A stretch of 64,000 nucleotides of DNA from G963555815 sp965249615 [NCBI: bacterium] (GTDB lineage Bacteria > UBA8248 > JACPRG01). Numbering within the stretch: position 1 is the first letter of the stretch; each line of letters opens with the position of its first letter. Under the pieces are notes generated by a model that ran no database searches, was not told the origin of the DNA, and was given only the letters and a program-made list of their open reading frames with translations. Location of the stretch: positions 3,810-67,809 of the forward strand of contig CBDFMI010000003.1 of NCBI GenBank assembly GCA_965249615.1, in the 5' to 3' direction. Positions 51,569-61,395 of this stretch are shown piece by piece. The position numbers and the translations under genes were made by a program.

Positions 51569-53458
51569 TTGGCCCTTTATTCAGACGAAATTTTGGAGCG
51601 CGTCAGAGATGGGGTGGATATCGTCTCCCTGATCTCAGAGCATGTGCCACTTAAGAAGGCGGGCACGAGTTACAAGGCCCTCTGCCCCTTTCACGCCGAG
51701 AAGACACCCTCCTTCGTCGTGACCCCGGCCAAGCAGATCTTCCACTGCTTTGGGTGTGGGAAGGGGGGAGATGCCTTCAAATTCCTAATGCTCCTTCAGA
51801 ACCTTCCTTTCCCGGAGGCTGTGGCGGTCCTCGCGCAAAAGGCGGGGGTCTCTCTGCCGAGGCGGGACTCAAGAACCTCGCCCCCACCGGACAAGGAGGG
51901 CGTTCGAGAGCTCCTGCGGATCAACGCGGAGGCCATGAAATTTTTTCGCGAACGTCTTGGCTCGGCGGAAGGCCGGGAGGCGAGGGAATATCTCCGGGGA
52001 CGGGGTCTCGACGCGGCCACCGTTGAGACTTTTTCTATTGGCTATGCCCCTCGGGGGTGGCGCGCTCTCCTCGAATACCTTTTGGGGCGGAGCATTCCCC
52101 TCGAACGGGTCCTGGCCGCAGGCCTGGTGAAACCCCGGGGGGGAGGGGAGGGGTACTACGATGCCTTCCGGGACCGTGTCATCTTCCCCATTCAGGACGT
52201 GGAAGGCCGGATAATTGGTTTTGGTGGAAGACTCTTGAAAGAAGAGGAGCAGGCGCCTAAATACTTAAATTCAGTGGAAACAACTGCTTTTAAGAAGGGG
52301 AGAAATCTCTACGGCCTCTATCAGGCCAAAAAGGCCATCGGCGAGAGCCGCACAGCCATTGTAGTGGAGGGTTATTTCGACGCTATCGCACTCCATCAGT
52401 ACGGCGTCCAAGATGTCGTGGCCACCATGGGGACAGCCCTGACAGCGGAGCAGGTCAAGGCCCTTCGGCCGGGAGGCCGCGTCGACACCCTCATCCTTTG
52501 TTTTGACCCGGATGAGGCGGGGGAGACGGCGGCCCGCCGGGGTGGATCGGTGGTCCTGGAGGAATACCAACAGACGGCTTCCCCTGAAGGCTGGAGGGCT
52601 GAAGGGCAACTGGCGGCCTGGCTGGCTGAAGGGGGTTGGGGCCGTGTTCAGCTTCGGGTAGTAACGCTTCCTGCGGGAAAGGACGTGGATGCCCTGATTC
52701 GAACCGAGGGGGAAGGGGCCGTTCGAACCTTGATATCCCAGGCGAGAAACCTCCTCGATTTTCTCGTGGACCGATGCGTCACATCTTGTTCTCCGGCGGC
52801 CTCCATCGAGGAGCGCCTCGCTGCCCTGCGGGGGATGGGACCCATCCTGGCAAGACAGCGGCCCGCTCTTCGGCGAGAGTATTTAAGGCTCCTGAGCGAG
52901 CGTCTTCGGATCGACCCTGACTTGGCCGCCAGCGCCCTTTCGCCACAAAAAGGGCGTCGAGAGGCCGTTCGGGCCACCGTGGAGGTGGTGACCCGAAATG
53001 AGGAGAGCCCGCCCGCCGAGCGGGAGCTGGTGCATCTTTTGCTCTCCCGGCCGACGGAGATCGCGTCCCTCCGAGAGAAGATTCCCCTGTCGGCCTTTCG
53101 GGACGAAACCCTTCGGAAAGTGGCCGAGGCCGTCCTGGGACATTTGGCCTCTGGCGGTGTGCCCAATGTGGCGACCGTGCTGACGGCCCTTGAGGACCCG
53201 GCCTCACAGGCCTGGGTGAGTTCCCTCTCGGTGCAGGAAGGGAGATGGGAAGACGCTCTGCAGGCGGCGGACGATTGTATCGCCCGTGTCCGTCAAGACT
53301 TTTGGCGGGAGGAATCCCGCCTCCTTCAGGCGAAGATCCTTGAGGCCCAGAATCGCGGGGCCCAGGCAGAGGTTCTCGCCCTTTTAGAGGAGAAAAACCG
53401 ACTGCTTCGCACCTGGCGAGACGAACCCCGGCTGGGGCGGGTCTCCCAGGCAGTTTGA
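51569..53458 (+). CDS. dnaG: DNA primase
   Basis: DnaG lays RNA primers for replication. The zinc-binding site is Cys39, His42, Cys60 and Cys63 ([11 protein letters not shown] ... [13 protein letters not shown]); the primase core has [14 protein letters not shown]; the TOPRIM motifs are [15 protein letters not shown] and [11 protein letters not shown]; a DnaB-binding helical C-terminus follows. TTG 51569 with AGGGGAGAG upstream gives 629 residues and the normal [19 protein letters not shown] start; a longer frame from 51284 runs inside mutS2. rpoD follows, as in the classic macromolecular synthesis operon. Confidence 0.95.
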   Translation: MALYSDEILERVRDGVDIVSLISEHVPLKKAGTSYKALCPFHAEKTPSFVVTPAKQIFHCFGCGKGGDAFKFLMLLQNLPFPEAVAVLAQKAGVSLPRRDSRTSPPPDKEGVRELLRINAEAMKFFRERLGSAEGREAREYLRGRGLDAATVETFSIGYAPRGWRALLEYLLGRSIPLERVLAAGLVKPRGGGEGYYDAFRDRVIFPIQDVEGRIIGFGGRLLKEEEQAPKYLNSVETTAFKKGRNLYGLYQAKKAIGESRTAIVVEGYFDAIALHQYGVQDVVATMGTALTAEQVKALRPGGRVDTLILCFDPDEAGETAARRGGSVVLEEYQQTASPEGWRAEGQLAAWLAEGGWGRVQLRVVTLPAGKDVDALIRTEGEGAVRTLISQARNLLDFLVDRCVTSCSPAASIEERLAALRGMGPILARQRPALRREYLRLLSERLRIDPDLAASALSPQKGRREAVRATVEVVTRNEESPPAERELVHLLLSRPTEIASLREKIPLSAFRDETLRKVAEAVLGHLASGGVPNVATVLTALEDPASQAWVSSLSVQEGRWEDALQAADDCIARVRQDFWREESRLLQAKILEAQNRGAQAEVLALLEEKNRLLRTWRDEPRLGRVSQAV

Positions 53459-53513
53459 GAATATAGGGGATAGTGTAGACACCATGGCACCTAAGAGGGA
53501 GGAAGGGGCCAAG

Positions 53514-55229
53514 ATGTCGAATCAAGAACGAATGGGTGAAATTAAACAGCTTGTCTCCATGGGGAAGGAAAGGGGCTACCTGACCTACGAAGAGGTCAAC
53601 GACATCCTTCCCCCGGAGGTCATCTCCCCCGAGCAGATCGATGACATCATGATGGTCTTTGGGGAGATGGACATCGATGTCATCGACAAAGAACAGGAGA
53701 CTCAACAGGAGGCCAGTCTTCCACTCGGAGAGACTGCGAAGGGGCAAGCCGAACCGGGGCTGGCCGTGGATGAATCGAACCTGGGGAAGACGGATGACCC
53801 GGTTCGGATGTATCTGCGGGAGATGGGCTCCATTCCCCTCCTCAGCCGGGAAGGAGAGGTGACACTCGCCAAGCGGATCGAGGAAGGGCAGCTTGAGGTC
53901 TTTCGTGGGACCATCCAGACGCCGGTGGCTATACGGGAGGTGATCCGCCTCGGGGCGCTCCTGAAGCGCCGTGAGATTAGGGTCTACGACATCTCCAGCC
54001 ACGGCGATGGTGACGAGAAGGGTGGCTCGGAAGAAGAGAAAGAAATTCAGCGGGTCCTGACCCTGATCTCAAAGATCAAGGACAACTACAGGAGGTTCCG
54101 TCGGGCCAACGCTGGAAAGAATGGCCATTCGCAGGGGGCCGAGCGTCAACGAGCCCGGATTGTGAAGTTCATCCAAGAAATCAGCTTGACGGGCCAACAG
54201 ATCGATCGAGTCGTCGAACAGATCCGGAGTCTAGTGAGACAAATCCGCGGTCACGAGGGGGAGATCCACGTCTTCTTGGCGGAGTTGGACCTCACTGAGC
54301 CTAAGTTTCGGGCCATGCTCCGGGACTTTCAAAAGAACGGCAGGCAGCGAAAGGGTCAGTATCGCCTGTCGGTTCTCTCGGATTTTGATCGGCGCATCCG
54401 GGCCGTGAAACGCCGGATCAAGAAGATCGAGCAGGAAGCCGAGACCTCCAGGGGAGACTTGGTTCATGCCCTGGACGTGATTGAGCAGGGGCACACCAAG
54501 AACCAGCAAGCCAAGAAGGAGCTGGATGAGGCGAACCTGCGCCTCGTCGTCAGCATCGCCAAGAAGTACCTCAACCGAGGTCTGCACTTCCTCGACCTGA
54601 TTCAGGAGGGGAACATTGGCCTCATGAAGGCCGTTGAGAAGTTCGAGTATAGACGGGGCTACAAGTTCAGCACCTACGCCACCTGGTGGATCCGACAAGC
54701 CATCACCCGAGCCATTGCTGACCAGGCGCGGACCATCCGAATCCCCGTTCATATGATCGAGACCATCAACAAGCTCATCCGGACCTCCCGCTGCCTGGTC
54801 CAGGAGATCGGCCGGGAGCCCACCCCGGAGGAGATTGCCGAGAGAATGGAGCTCCCCATAGAGAAGGTCCGCAGGGTACTGAAAATCGCCAGGGAACCCA
54901 TCTCCCTTGAGACCCCCATCGGTGAGGAAGAGGACAGCCACCTCGGAGATTTCATCGAGGACAAAACGGTCACCGCCCCCCAGGACGCCATCATCAAGTT
55001 GGACCTTAAGGATCAAACCCTGCGGGTCCTCCAGACCCTGACCCCCCGGGAGGAGAAGGTCCTCAGGAAGCGTTTTGGGATCGGGATGGATAGCGAGCAC
55101 ACCCTGGAGCAGGTGGGGCAGGACTTCTCCGTGACCCGGGAGCGGATCCGCCAGATAGAGGCAAAGGCCCTGAGAAAGCTTCGTCATCCCAGCCGCAGCA
55201 AGCGGTTGAAGAGCTTTGTGGACGACTAG
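53514..55229 (+). CDS. rpoD: Primary RNA polymerase sigma factor (sigma-70)
   Basis: The housekeeping sigma factor, 571 residues. Region 1.1 ([18 protein letters not shown]), region 1.2 ([21 protein letters not shown]), a long non-conserved insert (about 165-320), regions 2.1-2.4 ([37 protein letters not shown]), region 3 and region 4.2 ([20 protein letters not shown]). ATG 53514 is preferred to ATG 53484 because GGAGGAAGGGG precedes it. The sigma-70-like promoters seen in the window fit this protein. Confidence 0.95.
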   Translation: MSNQERMGEIKQLVSMGKERGYLTYEEVNDILPPEVISPEQIDDIMMVFGEMDIDVIDKEQETQQEASLPLGETAKGQAEPGLAVDESNLGKTDDPVRMYLREMGSIPLLSREGEVTLAKRIEEGQLEVFRGTIQTPVAIREVIRLGALLKRREIRVYDISSHGDGDEKGGSEEEKEIQRVLTLISKIKDNYRRFRRANAGKNGHSQGAERQRARIVKFIQEISLTGQQIDRVVEQIRSLVRQIRGHEGEIHVFLAELDLTEPKFRAMLRDFQKNGRQRKGQYRLSVLSDFDRRIRAVKRRIKKIEQEAETSRGDLVHALDVIEQGHTKNQQAKKELDEANLRLVVSIAKKYLNRGLHFLDLIQEGNIGLMKAVEKFEYRRGYKFSTYATWWIRQAITRAIADQARTIRIPVHMIETINKLIRTSRCLVQEIGREPTPEEIAERMELPIEKVRRVLKIAREPISLETPIGEEEDSHLGDFIEDKTVTAPQDAIIKLDLKDQTLRVLQTLTPREEKVLRKRFGIGMDSEHTLEQVGQDFSVTRERIRQIEAKALRKLRHPSRSKRLKSFVDD

Positions 55230-55280
55230 AGCGTTGGTTTGGGGGGGGAACCCCTCCTCGACGGCGCAGAGGAGTTCGGT

Positions 55281-55353
55281 GGGCCCATAGCTCAGTTGGA
55301 AGAGCCACCGGCTCATAACCGGTTGGTCCCTGGTTCGAGACCAGGTGGGCCCA
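55281..55353 (+). tRNA. tRNA with CAU anticodon: Met or Ile2
   Basis: A 73-nt cloverleaf: acceptor GGGCCCA/TGGGCCC, D arm AGCTCAGTTGGAAGAGC, anticodon stem ACCGG/CCGGT around CTCATAA (CAT), variable region TGGTC, T arm CCTGG/CCAGG, discriminator A. The paired position 1-72 rules out initiator tRNA. The TTGGTC variable region resembles tRNA-Ile2, in which lysidine at C34 changes the reading to AUA, so elongator Met and Ile2 cannot be separated by eye. CCC, not CCA, follows the discriminator. Confidence 0.9.
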
Positions 55354-55370
55354 CCCACTTTTAGGACCTG

Positions 55371-56123
55371 ATGGGGACAAAGAACCTTCAGATCGGCCTC
55401 TTGAGAACCCTTTGCGACCTTGACGAAGAGATCGCAGCCCGGGAGATCTCCTGTCAGGAGATCCCCGAGGCCATTGAGGTTCTTCGGACTTCAGTGAAGG
55501 AGGCCGAGGCCGAAGAGTCGGCCCTGCAAACCAACCGCAGGGAGACGGAGAAAAAGCGCGCTCTTCAGGAGACCGAATTAGAGGCGGAACGCGAACGCCT
55601 TGCGAAGAGCCGGGGAAGACAACTTGAGGTAAAGACCAATAAGGAGTACACTGCCCTCCTCCATGAGATCGAGGGTCAGGGACGTCGGATCGATGAGCTC
55701 GAGACCTCTGTGCTCGAGTTGATGGAGCGCATCGAGGCCTTTGGCGGAGAGCTCAAGGAGAAGAAGGCCGAGGTGGCGAAAAAAGAGGCCCACTGTTCCG
55801 CAGAGGTGAAAGCTAAGGAGGAAGAGCTCGGACAGATCCGGGAGCGCCTCAGCGGGCTTCAGGAGGACCGAAAGCGGCTCCTCGTCGATGTCGACCCTGC
55901 GTGGTTCGACGAGTATGAAAGGGTGCGAAAGGGACGGACAGGCAGAGCGGTCGTCTCCTTGGATGGAGAGACCTGTTCCGGGTGTCACCGAAGCCTCCCC
56001 CCGCAGCTCGCCTATGAGGTCCGCCATGGGGAGGAGATCCACTCCTGTCCTTACTGTAACCGCTTTCTCTGCGCGCCGGAGGAGACCCGAGCCCCGTCCA
56101 CCCCTGGGGCCCTGGGACGGTGA
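55371..56123 (+). CDS. Coiled-coil protein with C4 zinc ribbon (CT398-like)
   Basis: A 250-residue protein: a long antiparallel coiled coil (about 1-180), then a zinc ribbon with Cys-x2-Cys (CSGCHRSLPP) and Cys-x2-Cys (CPYCNRFL). This matches the CT398/CdsZ family, linked in some bacteria to type III secretion or flagella, but also present without them; the role here is unknown. ATG 55371 is 18 bp after the tRNA. It overlaps the RNase H gene as GTGA. Confidence 0.8.
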   Translation: MGTKNLQIGLLRTLCDLDEEIAAREISCQEIPEAIEVLRTSVKEAEAEESALQTNRRETEKKRALQETELEAERERLAKSRGRQLEVKTNKEYTALLHEIEGQGRRIDELETSVLELMERIEAFGGELKEKKAEVAKKEAHCSAEVKAKEEELGQIRERLSGLQEDRKRLLVDVDPAWFDEYERVRKGRTGRAVVSLDGETCSGCHRSLPPQLAYEVRHGEEIHSCPYCNRFLCAPEETRAPSTPGALGR

Positions 56124-56782
56124 GTAGGCCTGAGGATGCCGATCTCCTTCGTCTCCTGGCCAAGACCCTAGATGTGGATGCCCTCCTCGCGCGGCATCCT
56201 GAAGTCTCCCCCCCAAACCTTCAAAAAATTCTTCAAGAAGCCGCCGACCGTCTAGAAGACACTTCAGCGGGAAAAAAAGGCTCGCGGCGCACCGTCGTCA
56301 GCGCCGTTGAGAAGGCTCGCCCCCGGCAAAGCAGTTCAGCGGGGAAGGGCGAGTGCGTTCTCTACACCGACGGGGCCTCCAGGGGAAATCCCGGCCCCGC
56401 AGGGGCGGGGGCTGTCCTCTTGGATAGTCGGCAAAAAGTTCTCGGGGAGTCTTGGAAATACCTTGGGGAGACCACCAATAATGAGGCCGAATACCAGGCC
56501 TTAGTCCTGGGCCTGACGCTTGCGAGGGAGAAGGGATTAAAACATCTTCGTCTTCGGAGTGATTCCGAGCTCGTGGTCAGACAGCTCCAGGGCCGCTACA
56601 AGGTGAAACACCCAAGGCTTCAAATTCTCTTTAAGAAGGCGAAGGGCCTCATTGGGGTCTTTAAAACCTTCCACGTTGAGAGCGTTTTAAGAGACGAGAA
56701 CGCCCACGCCGACCGCCTTGCTAACCAGGCCATCGAAGAAGCTCTGTCTTCGACAAGTGAGTGCTCACGCAAGATCCCTTGA
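56120..56782 (+). CDS. Ribonuclease H-fold protein with N-terminal helical extension
   Basis: The C-terminal 140 residues are an RNase HI domain: YTDGASRGNPGPAGAG (first Asp), NNEAEYQAL (Glu), LRSDSELVVRQL (Asp) and NAHADRLAN (last Asp), so the DEDD set is complete. It is of the bacterial/archaeal short type lacking the basic handle. The first 75 residues are helical and not recognised (LAKTLDVDALLARHPEVSPP). GTG 56120 overlaps the upstream stop. It probably removes RNA from RNA-DNA hybrids. Confidence 0.85.
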   Translation: MSRPEDADLLRLLAKTLDVDALLARHPEVSPPNLQKILQEAADRLEDTSAGKKGSRRTVVSAVEKARPRQSSSAGKGECVLYTDGASRGNPGPAGAGAVLLDSRQKVLGESWKYLGETTNNEAEYQALVLGLTLAREKGLKHLRLRSDSELVVRQLQGRYKVKHPRLQILFKKAKGLIGVFKTFHVESVLRDENAHADRLANQAIEEALSSTSECSRKIP

Positions 56783-56807
56783 GACCTGGCGGAGAAGGGA
56801 TTACATT
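56779..56807 (+). promoter_or_regulatory. Sigma-70 promoter for rnpB
   Basis: TTGAGA (56779-56784), 17 bp and TACATT (56802-56807), overlapping the stop of the RNase H gene. The start would be near 56814, about 38 nt before the mature RNase P RNA end, so 5' processing is implied. Confidence 0.65.
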
Positions 56808-56851
56808 CAGGGGTGTCCCCTTCGCAACGGCGGGTTTTTCACGAACAGACA

Positions 56852-57239
56852 GGGGCTGAAGGGGGTCACGTGGCCGCCTCAAGACCGGAAGGTCCTGGGG
56901 AGGAAAGTCCGGGCTCCGAAGAGCAGGGTGGTGGGTAACGCCCACCGGGGGCGACCCCAGGGAAAGTGCAACAGAAAGTACACCGCCTAAGGCCCCGGGA
57001 ATCCGGGGCCCGGTAAGGGTGAAAAGGTGAGGTAAGAGCTCACCAGCGGCGCGGGCGACCGGCCGGCTCGGCAAACCCCACCCGGAGCAAGGCCAAATAG
57101 GGGGACGTTTGAGGGTGGCTCGCCCAATGTCCCTGGGTAGGCCGCTAGAGGGTCCGGGCAACCGGACTCCCAGAGGGATGGCCGCGACCCCGTTTTTAAC
57201 GGGGTACAGAACCCGGCTTATCGACCCCGCTTCAGCCCC
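56852..57239 (+). ncRNA. rnpB: RNase P RNA, type A
   Basis: The catalytic RNA that trims tRNA 5' ends. Helix P1 pairs GGGGCTGAAG (56852) with CTTCAGCCCC (ending 57239). The universally conserved GAGGAAAGTCCGGGCTCC (CR-I) and ACAGAAA, together with the late ACAGAACCCGGCTTATCG (CR-V), are present. Length about 388 nt. A run of five T follows P1, which would serve as terminator. Confidence 0.96.
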
Positions 57240-57268
57240 TTTTTCATCTCAAATCAAAGAAGATCTGT

Positions 57269-58218
57269 TTATCCAAAGAGGGTGGTCTTCGGCAGGAAAT
57301 TTTTGAGGTTCGGGAAGGCGTTGACAAAAATCTCCTCCAGGCCCTCTTCTAAAGGCATGCCGAGTTGGTGTTTCAGCATGAGGGCGTTTGCGACCGCCTG
57401 AGCCCTCGGGTGGTTGTTGAAAAATATCAGAATTTTTTGTGGCCCGTCGGGGCGTGCCAGAATGTTTTTTAGATCCTCTGCGAAAGACAAAAGTTCTTCT
57501 TCTGAGTAGCAATAATCATATCGCTCTTCCGGCGTCTCGTGCTCCCACCACTTTTCGCGGTTCCGCCCGTGGAAGCGAAGGTACAGAAGATCGCCGACGG
57601 GTTTTAGGGTCTGTCGAATGGAGCTGCTGAATTTGGGCTCGTCGATATAGACCCAGGTTGCCCCTTTTGAGATTAGAACCTCTTCGAGGTTCGCCGCCCC
57701 CCCCAGCTCCTGTGGCGAAGCTCTAGCGCCACAGGATACTCCCTAAAACAGTCCAGGGTGCGCCGGAGTCCCTCCTGGGCCTCGGTCGTGGAGATGAATG
57801 AGGGGGGGAATTGCAGAAGCAGGGCGCCGAGCTTTCCCGCCTCCATCAGCGGCTCGATCCCCCGCTTAAAAAGCTCGAAATCTCCTCGCCTGATCTCCGC
57901 CTCCCTCCCCGTTGCCTCCTGGAACATCTTGGGGTGGGTGAATTTCTGCCAGGCCTTGACGGCGAAGACAAAATCCCGGGGTGTTCGCTCGGCCCAGCCT
58001 TTTGCCGTTTGAGGTGACGCCGGGCGGTAGAAGGTCGAATTGACCTCGACGGCCTTGAAGTGGCGTGCGTAGTACTCGAGCTCGTCTCGGACCCCCTTGG
58101 GATAAAAAATGCCTCTCCATTTGCCGGGGCCTTTGGGATAAGACCAGCCAGAAGTGCCGATGAGGGTCGTCGCTGAGGCCATTTCGCTCATCCAGGAGGA
58201 ATTTTCTGTGTCCCTCAT
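57269..58218 (-). pseudogene. DUF72 protein, frameshifted in a G8 run
   Basis: DUF72 proteins are TIM-barrel proteins of unknown function, sometimes labelled YecE. From ATG 58218 the frame gives IGTSGWSYPKGPGKWRGIFYP and LELRHRSWGG, then stops at 57676. The next frame continues without a gap as AANLEEVLISKGATWVYIDE, GDLLYLRFHGRN and YDYCYSEEELLSFAEDL to the stop at 57269. The break is at the C-run 57697-57704 (G8 on the coding strand); one more G restores about 316 residues. All the rest is well conserved, so a base-call error in the homopolymer is as likely as a real lesion. Confidence 0.82.
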
Positions 58219-58345
58219 AGGTCGCTTATGGGCAAAGGTCAGCTAGGTTTCCAGATCCAAGGCTAAGGGATCAGACCCCTTCTTGTTCCCTCATGGCATA
58301 ATGAGAACGAAACAGAATGAATCTCGGAGGACCACTGAACGGCCC

Positions 58346-59431
58346 ATGCAGATTGAGAAATTAAAATACCTGGTCTGTCCCGCCCCCCGCGTGAGACAGC
58401 GAGGGAAATGCGGCGGCCACCTCTCTCTTCACGGGGGTGAGATCCCCCTTCGGCCCGCCGAGGGAGACCATGACGAGGTTGTGGAGGGAGGGGTCCGGTG
58501 CGATGAGTGTCAGGGATGGTATCCCGTCATCGGGGGGGTCCTCATTCTGCTTCACCGGCCCAAAGAGTATCTGGCCGCCCGGTATCCTTCCATCATCAGC
58601 CAAGCGGGAATGTATGGGGGCCTTTCCGAGGATCTTCTCGCGTGGCTTCGGGAGCAGCACTTTGACCTCTACGACCTTGCGCGACGCGAGGACAAGATGG
58701 ATGTCAACCTTACCCTCCACTACGACCGGGTGACCGACATCCTCTCGGAAGCGCCCCTTCCCGCCTCTTTTCGAAAGTTCCTGGCCGAGTCCGATGGCAG
58801 AAATCCCTATGACGTCCTTGCCGAAATGGCGAAGAGAAATGCCAAGGGAAAGCGCCTCGCCCTGGACAGCGGTTGCGGCCCGGGGGGGCTTGTCTTCCGC
58901 CTTTCGGGGACCTTCGAGAGGGTTTTTGGCGTGGACCTCTCCTTTGCGAGCATCCTTCTTGGCCGCTCGGTCCTCCTCCACCGCCCCCGGCCCACCGTTC
59001 AGCATCTCGTCAGGCACCATCGGAACGCTTTTGTGCAGAGACCCCTCACCGCTGAGCGAGTGGACAATGTGGAGCTTATCGTGGCCGACTGCACGAATCT
59101 CCCCTTCGCCGACGAGGCCCTTGACCTTGCCGCAAGCGCCAACATCGTCGATGTGGTCCACCCCAGAACTCCCCTTCGGGAAGTGGCCCGGGTTCTTCGG
59201 CTGGACGGTGTTCTCCTCTTCACCGACCCCTTCAAGGTGCCGGGTGGACCTTACAGTCAAGGCGGGCCGGACCCCCTCGCAGGGGCCAGGGATTATCTGG
59301 AGGCTCTTGGTTTCTCCCCTCTTGAAGAGGAGGACTACGTCCCCTGGATCTGGCACCGCTACCGAAGACAACTCCAACTCTATTTCAACTATTGCGGGGC
59401 GTTTCGAAAAGGGACCCCGAAGGAGGGGTAG
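58346..59431 (+). CDS. SAM-dependent methyltransferase with Trm112-like zinc domain
   Basis: About 361 residues. The N-terminal zinc module has Cys11, Cys22, Cys52 and Cys55 (CPAP...KCGG...CDECQGWYPVIGG), as in Trm112-like methyltransferase partners, here fused in one chain. The class-I methyltransferase core has ALDSGCGPGGLVF (SAM site), FGVDLSF and ADCTNLPFADEALDL. The substrate is unknown. The start is uncertain: ATG 58346 gives the usual MQIEKLKYLVCP opening, while ATG 58301 and an earlier in-frame codon at 58283 lie upstream with no clear ribosome site. Confidence 0.75.
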   Translation: MQIEKLKYLVCPAPRVRQRGKCGGHLSLHGGEIPLRPAEGDHDEVVEGGVRCDECQGWYPVIGGVLILLHRPKEYLAARYPSIISQAGMYGGLSEDLLAWLREQHFDLYDLARREDKMDVNLTLHYDRVTDILSEAPLPASFRKFLAESDGRNPYDVLAEMAKRNAKGKRLALDSGCGPGGLVFRLSGTFERVFGVDLSFASILLGRSVLLHRPRPTVQHLVRHHRNAFVQRPLTAERVDNVELIVADCTNLPFADEALDLAASANIVDVVHPRTPLREVARVLRLDGVLLFTDPFKVPGGPYSQGGPDPLAGARDYLEALGFSPLEEEDYVPWIWHRYRRQLQLYFNYCGAFRKGTPKEG

Positions 59432-59520
59432 AAAAGGGGCGGCGGGACCCTTGGGGACCCTCTGGCGGGATAGATGGATTTTTGCTTTTTTTTCGTCAGT
59501 CTCACAGAGAAACTCGTCTA

Positions 59521-59549
59521 TTGACTCTGCGAAAACCTACATATATATT
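59521..59549 (+). promoter_or_regulatory. Strong sigma-70 promoter for moaC
   Basis: TTGACT (59521-59526), exactly 17 bp, and TATATT (59544-59549) in an AT-rich island. Transcription would start near 59556, about 70 nt before the family start of MoaC. Confidence 0.75.
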
Positions 59550-59595
59550 GTAATTGTATCGTTCTGGCCTTCAATATATAGGCTTTTGCCGGGAG

Positions 59596-60126
59596 TTGGC
59601 CATCAGCCGGGGGGAAATTCAAGGACAGGATGTCCTCAAAGGTCTCACCCATGTAGATGCCTCTGGTCAGGCCCGGATGGTGGATGTCGGGGACAAGCCC
59701 CCCACAATCCGAGAGGCGTCCGCACGGGCAAGGGTTGTGGTGTGCCCGGAGACCCTGTCCATGATCCGGGATAACGCGGCCGCCAAGGGAGATGTCCTTG
59801 GAGTGGCCCGGGTGGCCGGAATCATGGCGACCAAGCGGACGGGCGACCTCATCCCCCTCTGTCACCCCCTCCAGATCGCTGGCGTTCAGCTGAATTTCTC
59901 TCTCTCGCCGGTCGAGCAAGAAGAGGCCTATATAGACATCGACGCCCGCGTTCGTTCTGTTGGCCCAACAGGAGTTGAGATGGAGGCCTTGACGGCGGTC
60001 GGTGTGGCGGCCCTGACGATCTATGACATGTGCAAGGCTGTGGACCGGGGGATGGTGATCACAGACCTTCGCTTAATGAGGAAGAGTGGGGGTCGAAGTG
60101 GGGAATACGTGCGAGAGGAACCTTGA
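59596..60126 (+). CDS. moaC: Cyclic pyranopterin monophosphate synthase, start unclear
   Basis: MoaC makes precursor Z of molybdenum cofactor. The body is complete: [60 protein letters not shown] and [10 protein letters not shown]. In frame there is no good start: TTG 59596 follows CGGGAG with no spacing, and TTG 59554 overlaps the promoter region. ATG 59630, with AAGGA upstream, gives MSSK in another frame. One more G in AAAGG would join it as MSSKGLTHVD, the normal N-terminus. A one-base deletion is therefore likely, real or technical. Confidence 0.88.
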   Translation: MAISRGEIQGQDVLKGLTHVDASGQARMVDVGDKPPTIREASARARVVVCPETLSMIRDNAAAKGDVLGVARVAGIMATKRTGDLIPLCHPLQIAGVQLNFSLSPVEQEEAYIDIDARVRSVGPTGVEMEALTAVGVAALTIYDMCKAVDRGMVITDLRLMRKSGGRSGEYVREEP

Positions 60127-60319
60127 GGGATTCGGCAGGAAGATCTTTGATCTGAAAGGCTTTATATTAAGATGAACGGGCGAAGAAAGGGGGGCGATTG
60201 GCAGGACACGCTAGACGGGGGGATTCTTCAATAGGCGTCGAAAAGAGGGCCCGGAATTCGGGACCGACCCTTTTCGAAAGAAGCCAAAAGAAAGTTCCTT
60301 TAAGGGGAGGAAAGTCTCA

Positions 60320-61336
60320 GTGAGTTATCTTTGGATTCGTGGCCTTCTCTTCGTGCTGGGGGCGCTCCTCGGTTATGTGCTGGGCGATGTGCTCGGGACT
60401 AGCCTTTGGGCGGCAGCGTGGGGGGCGGGCTCAGGTGTTCTAGTGGTGGGGCTTGTTATTTTCGTAGAGTCCGCGTTCTCTCGCCTCTCGGCGTCTTCCA
60501 TCGTTGGCGGGGGATTGGGGCTTCTCCTTGGACTTGTTATCGCTAATCTTCTCATCCTCTCTGTCGGTACGTGGCCAGGTTTTGAAGGAACGGCGGACCT
60601 CGCGGTCCGCCTCTTCGTCAACGGGCTATTCGGCTATTTCGGCTTGGCATTGGGGATGAAAAAGGGAGGCGAGATGTTCTTCTCGCAGGGAGAGTCTTCT
60701 TCGGCAAAACCTGACGAGGAGAACTGCAAGGTCCTTGATACCAGCGTCATCATAGATGGCCGGATTGCCGACATCTGTGAGACGGGCTTCCTGGAGGGGG
60801 TCCTCATCATCCCCCAGTTCATCCTTAAGGAGCTTCAGCACATCGCCGATTCTTCTGACTCCTTGAGACGTAACCGAGGCCGGCGAGGGCTCGACATCTT
60901 GCAGAAGATCCAAAAGAATCCCGACCTGAACGTCCGGATCATCCAGCAGGATTTTCCTAAGATCCGAGAGGTGGACGGAAAGCTGGTTACCCTTGGCAAG
61001 GCCCTGAACGCTAAGATTCTGACGAATGACTACAATCTGAACAAGGTGGCCGAGCTCCAGGGGGTGGGGGTCCTGAACATCAACCAGCTGGCCAACGCCG
61101 TGAAGCCCGTCGTGTTGCCGGGAGAGATGCTGAGCGTCTTTGTCCTCAAGGAGGGCAAGGAATACGGCCAGGGTGTGGCCTATCTCGAAGATGGCACCAT
61201 GGTGGTGGTCGACAACGCCAAAAAGGATATCGGGCGAGAGGTGACAGTGACCGTCACCAGTGTCCTGCAGACCACCGCCGGACGGATGATCTTTACCCGA
61301 CTAAAAGAAGACCTCGAACGAGCAGCGGCCTCCTGA
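60320..61336 (+). CDS. PIN-TRAM membrane protein (YacL-like)
   Basis: 338 residues: four N-terminal membrane helices (about 5-22, 26-48, 58-82 and 92-110), then a PIN nuclease domain (VLDTSVIIDGRIADI, LKELQHIADS, ILTNDYNLNKVAELQGV) and a C-terminal TRAM RNA-binding domain (about 265-335). This is the YacL architecture, a probable membrane-bound RNase whose target is unknown. GTG 60320 has GGGGAGG nine bases upstream. ispD follows, a pairing I recall from Gram-positive genomes too. Confidence 0.88.
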   Translation: MSYLWIRGLLFVLGALLGYVLGDVLGTSLWAAAWGAGSGVLVVGLVIFVESAFSRLSASSIVGGGLGLLLGLVIANLLILSVGTWPGFEGTADLAVRLFVNGLFGYFGLALGMKKGGEMFFSQGESSSAKPDEENCKVLDTSVIIDGRIADICETGFLEGVLIIPQFILKELQHIADSSDSLRRNRGRRGLDILQKIQKNPDLNVRIIQQDFPKIREVDGKLVTLGKALNAKILTNDYNLNKVAELQGVGVLNINQLANAVKPVVLPGEMLSVFVLKEGKEYGQGVAYLEDGTMVVVDNAKKDIGREVTVTVTSVLQTTAGRMIFTRLKEDLERAAAS

Positions 61337-61395
61337 GCCAGGGGGAGGGCGTGCGGTCTCACTGACCCGCCAGGGTCATACCGTGGTGAAAGACG

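Noticed and set aside
52779-54002. 407-residue minus-strand frame over dnaG and rpoD
   Set aside because: Antisense shadow of essential genes with full motifs.
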